From contig JAHJAV010000107.1 in assembly GCA_018813685.1 (NCBI GenBank), positions 1 through 39,000 on the forward strand: a DNA stretch of 39,000 nucleotides, written 5' to 3'. Of this stretch, positions 1 through 6,784 are shown piece after piece. Origin of the DNA: Nanobdellota archaeon (lineage in GTDB: Archaea; Nanobdellota; Nanobdellia; Woesearchaeales; JACPBV01). The position numbers and the translations under genes are program-made. Each line of letters opens with the position of its first letter. Position 1 is the stretch's first letter. The notes under the pieces were generated by a model. The model had not been told where the DNA came from and made no database searches. It saw only the letters and a list, made by a program, of their open reading frames with translations.

Positions 1-2
1 CT

Positions 3-215
3 ATTCTTGTGGCTTATACTCAACTAATCTTGATGAAAGAGGATAGGCTTCTAAAGCCGCTAAATAGGATTCTTGAGACGATAGGTGATGGGTGCAGGTA
101 TCTAAGATTAATTGCCCTTAAGGGCGCTTTCTGGCTGAAGCAGAAAGCAAAAGATATCATGAAATTTAAGAAAATACTCAACGAACAGGTCTTTGTCAAA
201 AACGCAAAAGTCTAG
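3..215 (+). CDS. C-terminal part of an ORF open at the left window edge; possibly a transposase C-terminus
   Basis: Frame is open upstream of the listed GTG at 9. Protein ...YTQLILMKEDRLLKPLNRILETIGDGCRYLRLIALKGAFWLKQKAKDIMKF; family guess only. Confidence 0.35.
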   Translation: MLVAYTQLILMKEDRLLKPLNRILETIGDGCRYLRLIALKGAFWLKQKAKDIMKFKKILNEQVFVKNAKV

Positions 216-226
216 TAAACACAACC

Positions 227-234
227 TTTATATA
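227..234 (+). promoter_or_regulatory. Archaeal TATA box of arsR-iscS-iscU
   Basis: TTTATATA about 30 nt upstream of ATG at 257. Confidence 0.5.
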
Positions 235-256
235 CTACATATGAATTCTATATCAT

Positions 257-556
257 ATGAAATGTAAATCATATAACTTGTTTTTCGAAACATTCAGCAA
301 TAAGACTAGGATGCATATCATAGAATCCCTCATAGAAGGCCCAAAATCAGTAACAGAGATCTGCAGCATAACAGGTGAAGAACAAAGCCAGATAAGCCAT
401 AACTTAAGGAAACTTATGGAATGCCATTTCATCGATGTCGAAAGAAAAGGCAAACAAAGAATATACTCCTTAAACAAAGATACAATAATCCCTATCCTAA
501 AATTAGTAGAAACTCACGTTCATAAATATTGTAATAAGGAGTGTGGTAAAAAATGA
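257..556 (+). CDS. ArsR-family winged-helix regulator
   Basis: 99 aa with ArsR-like HTH (NKTRMHIIESLIEGPKSVTEICSITGEEQSQISHNLRKL) and His/Cys-rich C-terminus HVHKYCNKECGKK; overlaps iscS start. Confidence 0.85.
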   Translation: MKCKSYNLFFETFSNKTRMHIIESLIEGPKSVTEICSITGEEQSQISHNLRKLMECHFIDVERKGKQRIYSLNKDTIIPILKLVETHVHKYCNKECGKK

Positions 557-1809
557 AACTTTCGAACGATAGTGGGGAAGGTTTAGAAAATTCAAAGAAT
601 TTTCAAAAAATCTACTTAGACAACAGCGCAACAACCATGGTTGACAAAGAAGTAGCTAAAGCCATGCAGCCTTACTTCACAAAAATCTACGGAAATGCAT
701 CTTCTCTCCATCAATTCGGCCAGGAAGCAAAAAGAGCCCTAGAACAAAGCAGAGAGATCATAGCTAAAAGCATAAACGCAGATCCAAAAGAAATAATATT
801 TACAAGTGGAGGAACAGAATCAGACAACTTAGCTATAAAGGGAATAGCCTACGCTAACAAAGAAAAAGGGAATCATATAATCACTACAAAAATAGAGCAT
901 CACGCAGTTGAACATACTTGCAAATCATTAGAAAAAGAAGGATTCAAAATAACATACCTTGACGTAGATAAAGAAGGATTCATAAATCCGGATCAATTAA
1001 AAAAAGAGATAACAGATAAAACAATATTAGTTACCATCATCCATGGAAACAACGAAATAGGGGCAATACAAGACATAGAACCAATAGGAACCATTTGTAA
1101 AGAACATAACATCCCCCTCCACATAGATGCAGTCCAGTCATTCACAAAGACAGAGATAGATGTAAAAAAACAAAACATAACCTTATCATCATTCTCAGCC
1201 CATAAGCTCCACGGTCCAAAAGGGATAGGTGCCTTATACATAAAAAAAGGAACTAAACTGAATAAACTGATAGAAGGCGGAGCTCATGAATTTAACTTAA
1301 GGCCTGGAACAGAAAACATTCCAGGAATAGTTGGCTTTGCAAAAGCAGTTGAGATAGCAAAACAAGAAGACTGTAAAAAAATAGCAGAATTAAGAGACTA
1401 CTTCATAGAAAAAGTCCTAAAAGAAATCCCAGAAACAAAGCTTAATGGCCCAACAAAAGATAGGCTCTGCAACAACATAAACATAACCTTCAAATTCATA
1501 GAAGGAGAAGCGTTATTGATAAAATTAGACGATAAAGGTATTGCAGTTTCAACAGGTTCAGCCTGCTCATCTAAAGATTTAAGGCCATCACACGTTTTAA
1601 CAGCTATTGGCCTTCATCCAGCAGTAGCCCACGGCTCGATAAGATTCACATTATCCAAATATACAACAAAAGAAGAGCTGGATTACACTTTAACTCATCT
1701 AAAAAAAGCCGTAAAAGAATTAAGAGAGCTAAGCCCATTATGGGGTCAGTCAGAAGAAGAGCTTACAAAAGCAGCATATGAAGATGATCATGAACACGAA
1801 GGTGAATAA
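553..1809 (+). CDS. iscS: Cysteine desulfurase (IscS/NifS family)
   Basis: Motifs IYLDNSATT, HAVEHT, HGNNEIGAIQDIEPIG, SAHKLHGPKGIGALYIKKG, STGSACSS. Confidence 0.93.
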   Translation: MKLSNDSGEGLENSKNFQKIYLDNSATTMVDKEVAKAMQPYFTKIYGNASSLHQFGQEAKRALEQSREIIAKSINADPKEIIFTSGGTESDNLAIKGIAYANKEKGNHIITTKIEHHAVEHTCKSLEKEGFKITYLDVDKEGFINPDQLKKEITDKTILVTIIHGNNEIGAIQDIEPIGTICKEHNIPLHIDAVQSFTKTEIDVKKQNITLSSFSAHKLHGPKGIGALYIKKGTKLNKLIEGGAHEFNLRPGTENIPGIVGFAKAVEIAKQEDCKKIAELRDYFIEKVLKEIPETKLNGPTKDRLCNNINITFKFIEGEALLIKLDDKGIAVSTGSACSSKDLRPSHVLTAIGLHPAVAHGSIRFTLSKYTTKEELDYTLTHLKKAVKELRELSPLWGQSEEELTKAAYEDDHEHEGE

Positions 1810-1811
1810 AA

Positions 1812-1862
1812 ATGCAAAAAAATCAAGATTTTAAGCATAAAAAATCACGGGGTGATTTTTAA
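1812..1862 (+). CDS. Possible 16-codon leader ORF whose stop overlaps the iscU start (TAATG)
   Basis: ATG CAA AAA AAT CAA GAT TTT AAG CAT AAA AAA TCA CGG GGT GAT TTT TAA(TG) = MQKNQDFKHKKSRGDF. Confidence 0.3.
   Translation: MQKNQDFKHKKSRGDF
1840..1860 (+). promoter_or_regulatory. Perfect hairpin containing the iscU Shine-Dalgarno-like sequence
   Basis: AAAAATCAC-GGG-GTGATTTTT directly before ATG 1862; GGGGTGAT resembles the archaeal SD GGAGGTGAT. Confidence 0.5.
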
Positions 1863-3391
1863 TGTATTCAGAAAAAGTAATGGAACACTTCAAGAACCCT
1901 CATAATCTTCGAGAGATAAAAGACGCAGATGGTATAGGGAAGATAGGTAATCCTACATGTTTATTGCCCTCTGAAAAATTACACAAAAATTCAGAGTGTA
2001 TTGCAATATCTAGGCTAAAGAAAAATAAAATGGTTCTTAGCCATACAGGGAATTATGAGAAAGTCATTGAAGCATATTCTAGGAAATATAATGGAGAAAT
2101 TATACGGCTGAAGAATAAGATTGGAAGCGTAAACATAACTCCGGAACATCTGGTATATTCTATAAAAGTTCCTAAAGGGGACATGTTTAAAAGAAATTTT
2201 GGAAAAAAAACATTAACACCTACTTGGCATCATGCTCAAGATTTGAAAAAGGGCGATATAGTATTATACCCAATTTTAAAAAAAGAGGAAGATATCAAAT
2301 TTTTGGAAATAGATACCCCTAAGCCGAAATATGATTTTAGAAGTAAAAATATTCATAAAAAAGTAAAATTGGATTCAGATTTGCTAAGATTGTTTGGCTA
2401 TTTTCTTTCCGAAGGAAATATTCAAGAAAAGCCGTCTAAAACATATATTTCATTTAGCTTGAACTTAAATGAAAAAAATATATCTGATGATATACACCAT
2501 ATCTCAACTAAATTATTTAATATTGAAGTTAAAATTAAAGAAATTCCAAAAAGAAAGACAATGAGGGTCTACTTATACAATGCTCAATTAGCAAGATGGT
2601 TCAAAAGTTTATTTGGAAATGGGGCTGAAAATAAAAAACTTCCAGATTTCATTATGCGCCTCCCAACAGAAAAGCAGAAGGCATTAATTTTTGGTCTTTG
2701 GAAAGGGGATGGATACGTAAACATAGATAGGCATGGGCCAAGGGCAGGTTATGCTACAATTTCATATCAATTAGCCCAACAGATTAAGATGTTATTGTTA
2801 AGGCAGAATATTGTCCCTTCAATCTATGCAGAAAGAGCTAAGAAAATTAATGGAGTTAGCCATAAAAAAGCGTATAGGATACACATTGGGCAAAGAGAGT
2901 CCTTAAAAAGATTATGTAGGATATTAAATGTAAAATATAACCCAACCTCTTATGAGTCGATTAGATCATGGTTTGACAAAAACTTCCTTTACACCCCAAT
3001 AACCAACAAGGAAATCTTTAAATATGATGGAATCGTCAATAATCTTGAAGTAGCCAATACTCACTCTTTTGTTTCAGAATCCTTTTGCCTTCATAATTGC
3101 GGCGATGTTATGTGGGTTTATATCAAAGTAGAAAAGAACAAAGAAGGCAAGGAATACATAAAAGACATCGGTGTAAAGACCTTTGGCTGTGTTGCAGCTA
3201 TAGCCACATCCAGCATGATTACTGAATTAGCTAAAGGCAAAACTCTAGAGGAAGCAAAGAAAATAACTAGAGACGACATAAAAGACGCTTTAGATGGCCT
3301 CCCACTAATAAAAGTCCATTGTTCAAATTTATCAGCAGATGGCTTAAAGAAAGCAATAGAGGATTACGAAACCAAGAAAGGTAAAAGATGA
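1862..3391 (+). CDS. iscU: IscU-type Fe-S scaffold precursor interrupted in frame by an intein
   Basis: N-extein MYSEKVMEHFKNPHNLREIKDADGIGKIGNPT; C-extein CGDVMWVYIKVE...VKTFGCVAAIATSSMITELAKG...KVHCSNLSADGLKKAI. The three conserved Cys are present after removing the insert. Confidence 0.93.
   Translation: MYSEKVMEHFKNPHNLREIKDADGIGKIGNPTCLLPSEKLHKNSECIAISRLKKNKMVLSHTGNYEKVIEAYSRKYNGEIIRLKNKIGSVNITPEHLVYSIKVPKGDMFKRNFGKKTLTPTWHHAQDLKKGDIVLYPILKKEEDIKFLEIDTPKPKYDFRSKNIHKKVKLDSDLLRLFGYFLSEGNIQEKPSKTYISFSLNLNEKNISDDIHHISTKLFNIEVKIKEIPKRKTMRVYLYNAQLARWFKSLFGNGAENKKLPDFIMRLPTEKQKALIFGLWKGDGYVNIDRHGPRAGYATISYQLAQQIKMLLLRQNIVPSIYAERAKKINGVSHKKAYRIHIGQRESLKRLCRILNVKYNPTSYESIRSWFDKNFLYTPITNKEIFKYDGIVNNLEVANTHSFVSESFCLHNCGDVMWVYIKVEKNKEGKEYIKDIGVKTFGCVAAIATSSMITELAKGKTLEEAKKITRDDIKDALDGLPLIKVHCSNLSADGLKKAIEDYETKKGKR
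1958..3097 (+). other. Intein with LAGLIDADG homing endonuclease domain (380 aa)
   Basis: Starts at Cys (CLLPSEKLH), block B-like VNITPEHLVYSI, LAGLIDADG-like LLRLFGYFLSEGN and LIFGLWKGDGYVN, block F/G NNLEVANTHSFVSESFCLHN followed by Cys+1. Confidence 0.92.
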
Positions 3392-3438
3392 ACCCATATC
3401 AGATATTACCTAAAAAAGAAGTTTTAGAAATTTAAATG

Positions 3439-3495
3439 GTGGGACACTGGATTCACTTATCCAGAAAGTCTGACATAATATCAGATTGTGTCCAC
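3439..3495 (+). other. Potential three-way-junction structured element after iscU
   Basis: Outer stem GTGG(G)ACAC/GTGTCCAC, inner hairpins CTGGAT/ATCCAG and TCTGA/TCAGA. Confidence 0.35.
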
Positions 3496-3790
3496 GTAAG
3501 AAATTCTTTTCTCACTTTTCTCACCTCCATAATAATAAAGAGGAACAATATACAATAATGGACTTCTGTTTATAAGGCTTTTGGAATTACTTTGCAATTT
3601 CAAAGCTTAGAAAATCTACAGGTTTCATATTGCTATTGTGTAATTTACTGGGATAAACTGAGAAATTATCAATAATGCTCTTTTATCTGAAGAAGCAGTG
3701 CTTCATTATGGCAAAAACAAAAGGGACACATTACGTGGACTATAAAAATAAGATAATTTTATAAATCACTGCAATAACCTCATCTATACG

Positions 3791-4534
3791 ATGCACCTAT
3801 TACTCATTATAATCCTAGCAACCTTTATAGACAGCTTGACCGGGCTTGCAGGTATATTCACCTTATGGATGAAGCCTAAGCTATTCAAAAAGATATTGAT
3901 GAGTTTAGTCGCATTCTCAACAGGCGCTTTATTAAGCGGAGCCTTTTTCCATCTAATCCCTGAATCATTGGATAAACTAACTCCAATAGCTGCATTTACC
4001 TATGTAATGATAGGATTTGCTACCTTCTTCTTGATAGAAAGATTCTTACACTGGCATCACTGTCACGACGGCAAATGTGATGTCCATCCTGTAAGTTATC
4101 TGATCTTAGTTGGAGACGGAATCCATAATATAATAGATGGAATAATTATAGGGGTAAGCTTTTTTGTTAGTATCCCGTTTGGCATAATCACAACACTTCT
4201 TATCATAGGCCACGAAGTTCCACAGGAACTCGGCAATTTTGGTGTTTTAGTCTACAGCGGATGGACCAAGAAAAAATCATTGATTTACAATCTAATTGCT
4301 CAATCCACATGCATTCTTGGAGGCATAATAAGCTACTTCCTATCTACCTCTATTGAAGGTATAGTTCCATTTATCCTCCCATTTGCAGCAGGTGGCTTTA
4401 TCTATATAGCAGCATCTGACTTAGTTCCAGAGCTGCACAAAGAACCTGACCTTAAAAAATCTCTAATATCTTTTAGCTTTTTCATAATCGGCATATTATT
4501 CATGCTCGCAATAAAATTCATAGCAGAAGGCTGA
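3791..4534 (+). CDS. ZIP-family metal transporter
   Basis: 247 aa; HLIPES, His-rich loop HWHHCHDGKC, GDGIHNIIDGIIIG, HEVPQELGNFGVLVYSG. Confidence 0.88.
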   Translation: MHLLLIIILATFIDSLTGLAGIFTLWMKPKLFKKILMSLVAFSTGALLSGAFFHLIPESLDKLTPIAAFTYVMIGFATFFLIERFLHWHHCHDGKCDVHPVSYLILVGDGIHNIIDGIIIGVSFFVSIPFGIITTLLIIGHEVPQELGNFGVLVYSGWTKKKSLIYNLIAQSTCILGGIISYFLSTSIEGIVPFILPFAAGGFIYIAASDLVPELHKEPDLKKSLISFSFFIIGILFMLAIKFIAEG

Positions 4535-4544
4535 TTCAATCAGA

Positions 4545-4801
4545 TTAGCCATAGGCCATCTTTAGAACTAAAACACTGCCTACAATAACTAAAGTGATAG
4601 TGTTTGTGCAAACATCAAAGGCAAATCCTTAATAAGAATTCCATAAGCTAGCCATAATGAACTCCCTACACAGTTTAATATATACATCCATAACGAAATA
4701 TCTTTAGTTTCTTTAAGCTTCCAGCTTTTGATCAGCTGAGGCAATCCTGCAACAGTTGTAAATGTAGCAGCAGTTAATCCCGAGATAACAATTGGATCCA
4801 T
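4545..4801 (-). pseudogene. SemiSWEET (MtN3/saliva-like) transporter with an apparent frameshift near the 3' end
   Basis: In-frame part MDPIVISGLTAATFTTVAGLPQLIKSWKLKETKDISLWMYILNCVGSSLWLAYGILIKDLPLMFA; family-like C-terminus NTITLVIVGSVLVLKMAYG* continues in another frame to a stop at 4545-4547. Confidence 0.7.
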
Positions 4802-4884
4802 AGTGCCGATTAATCTCTTGTCTTATTTAAATACATTTGTTTTTAGAGTAATCTTTAAAAACAAACATCATTTCTTAACAGCTT

Positions 4885-5796
4885 ATGAAAGATAATTCAA
4901 TCTACACATTGCAGGCAGGGGAAAAGCTCAACAAGGCAAAATTCCTTGAATACTTTGAGAAAAAAGTACGTAAGACTATACGAACAAATAACCTCATAGG
5001 CAAAAAGGACAAGATCCTAGTAGCTTGCTCAGGGGGCAAAGATTCAACAACTGTTTTGTACCTATTAAACAAGATAACAAAAGAAAACAAACAAATAAAT
5101 GTAGAAGCAATCCACATAGACCCCTCAATAGGAACCTACAGCGAGATAAACAAAAAGAACTTAATAAGATTCTGCAAAGAGCAAAAAATAAAACTTCACT
5201 TATCTTCTTTTAGGGAAGAATTCAGCTATTCTCTGTGTTACATTAAATCATTGCTTCAAAAGAAAGGGATTAAATGGAAATCATGCACAATCTGCGGAAT
5301 CTTAAGAAGATACATATTAAACAAAAAAGCAAAGCAATTAAAAGCAACTAAGCTGGTAACAGGCCATAACTTAGATGATGAAGCCCAAAATATAATAATG
5401 AACATATTCCAGAATCACGTCGAAATCTTGCCTAGGTTAGGCCCAATTACAGGATTAAAAGAGCAAAAAGGATTTATTCCAAGAATAAAGCCATTATATT
5501 TCTGCACAGAAGAAGAAACAAGACTCTACTCAAAACTAAATAATTTCCCAGTAAAATACGAAAAATGCCCCTGCAGAGAAGAAGCATACAGGAAAGAGAT
5601 TGCAGATATGCTCAACCAATTCGAAAAACACCACAAAGCCACAAAAACAGGAATTATACAATCATTCCTAAAAATACTTCCAACATTAAAAAAAGCAGAC
5701 AAGGGAAAAGCTTCTATATGCAAGAAATGTAAAGAACCTAGTTCAGGAAATATCTGTAACACTTGTAAGATTGTAGAATTACTCAAATCTTCTTAA
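4885..5796 (+). CDS. Ncs6/TtuA/TtcA-like tRNA 2-thiolation protein
   Basis: PP-loop ACSGGKDSTTVLYLL, CTICGILRRYILNKKA, TGHNLDDEAQNIIMN, C-terminal CxxC zinc motifs. Confidence 0.88.
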   Translation: MKDNSIYTLQAGEKLNKAKFLEYFEKKVRKTIRTNNLIGKKDKILVACSGGKDSTTVLYLLNKITKENKQINVEAIHIDPSIGTYSEINKKNLIRFCKEQKIKLHLSSFREEFSYSLCYIKSLLQKKGIKWKSCTICGILRRYILNKKAKQLKATKLVTGHNLDDEAQNIIMNIFQNHVEILPRLGPITGLKEQKGFIPRIKPLYFCTEEETRLYSKLNNFPVKYEKCPCREEAYRKEIADMLNQFEKHHKATKTGIIQSFLKILPTLKKADKGKASICKKCKEPSSGNICNTCKIVELLKSS

Positions 5797-6679
5797 CCAG
5801 TTCTTCAACTATTTCAACATCATTCAGCACAAACAGATGAACTCCTGGAGAACCATACTCCTTCAACTTGCTAATCATAGAAACAGTATACTTAATCCCA
5901 AACTCATGAGCTGATTTATCATCTGAATCATCTTTAAGCCCTTCTTTCAGTTCATCAGCAACTTTTAATCCAAAAAACTTCTCAACACTTTCAGCCTGTT
6001 TGTAATTAACTAAAGGACGAATACCAGGGATTACAGGTAATTTAATCCCATTCTTACGAAGATTCTCAACATAATTTTTATATTCTTCAAAAGAAAAGAT
6101 CATCTGTGTAATAATCACTTCAGCTCCAACTTCAATCTTAGCTTTTATATGCTTAACCTCTTCCTCAACAGGATCCTCAGGATGCCCTGCTACTATAACG
6201 CAAAAATTAGTCTTAACTCCTTCTCTAAAATCACCTTTATCTATATTTTTACGTGGAATATACCGCCCTTTATTCAGATCAGATATCTGCTTAACAAGCA
6301 GATAAGCATACTTATAATCTCCATCCCACTTCTCGTCTTTAGCGCCAGCAGGAGGATCTCCGCGCAAAGCAAGAACATTGTTTATATCGAAATAATATAG
6401 GTCCATAATATCATTCTCAATCTCTGCTTTTGTTCTCTCTCTACATACAAAATGAGATATAGGTATTATTCCATTCTCTTTCGCAAACACAGATATAGGC
6501 AAAGTCCCTCCGCGAAGGCTCCCACCAGCTCCTTTTGTGATACTCACAAAATCAACCTTCCCCTTAAGGCTTTTAATCTTGCCAAGAATTTCTTCCTTTC
6601 CCTCACCATTTCTAGGCGGAACTAACTCTACAGAAATCGTAAACTTCTTCTCTTTCAGTATATCAGTTATTTTTTTCAT
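5783..6679 (-). CDS. metF: Methylenetetrahydrofolate reductase (MetF-like)
   Basis: VSITKGAGGSLRGGTLPIS, HFVCRERTKAEIENDI, NVLALRGDPP, FCVIVAGHPE. Confidence 0.87.
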   Translation of the reverse strand: MKKITDILKEKKFTISVELVPPRNGEGKEEILGKIKSLKGKVDFVSITKGAGGSLRGGTLPISVFAKENGIIPISHFVCRERTKAEIENDIMDLYYFDINNVLALRGDPPAGAKDEKWDGDYKYAYLLVKQISDLNKGRYIPRKNIDKGDFREGVKTNFCVIVAGHPEDPVEEEVKHIKAKIEVGAEVIITQMIFSFEEYKNYVENLRKNGIKLPVIPGIRPLVNYKQAESVEKFFGLKVADELKEGLKDDSDDKSAHEFGIKYTVSMISKLKEYGSPGVHLFVLNDVEIVEELVKKI

Positions 6680-6784
6680 TGTTAATAAATTATGGAATAA
6701 TTTACTTAACTAGGAAAAATTTTTAATTGTTTATAAAGTTTATAACTTTACTAAACTCAAGAAGATTTCACTATCTTAATAAAT

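Noticed and set aside
3439-3495. Hammerhead ribozyme interpretation of the three-way junction
   Set aside because: Although GAAA and GTC strings occur, there is no CUGANGA core in the right position relative to the stems.
3660-3775. Possible decayed coding gene or transposase fragment (NNALLSEEAVLHYGKNKRDTLRGL*)
   Set aside because: Short open stretch without start, recognisable motif or support from flanking frames; kept only as an alternative for the intergenic inverted repeat.
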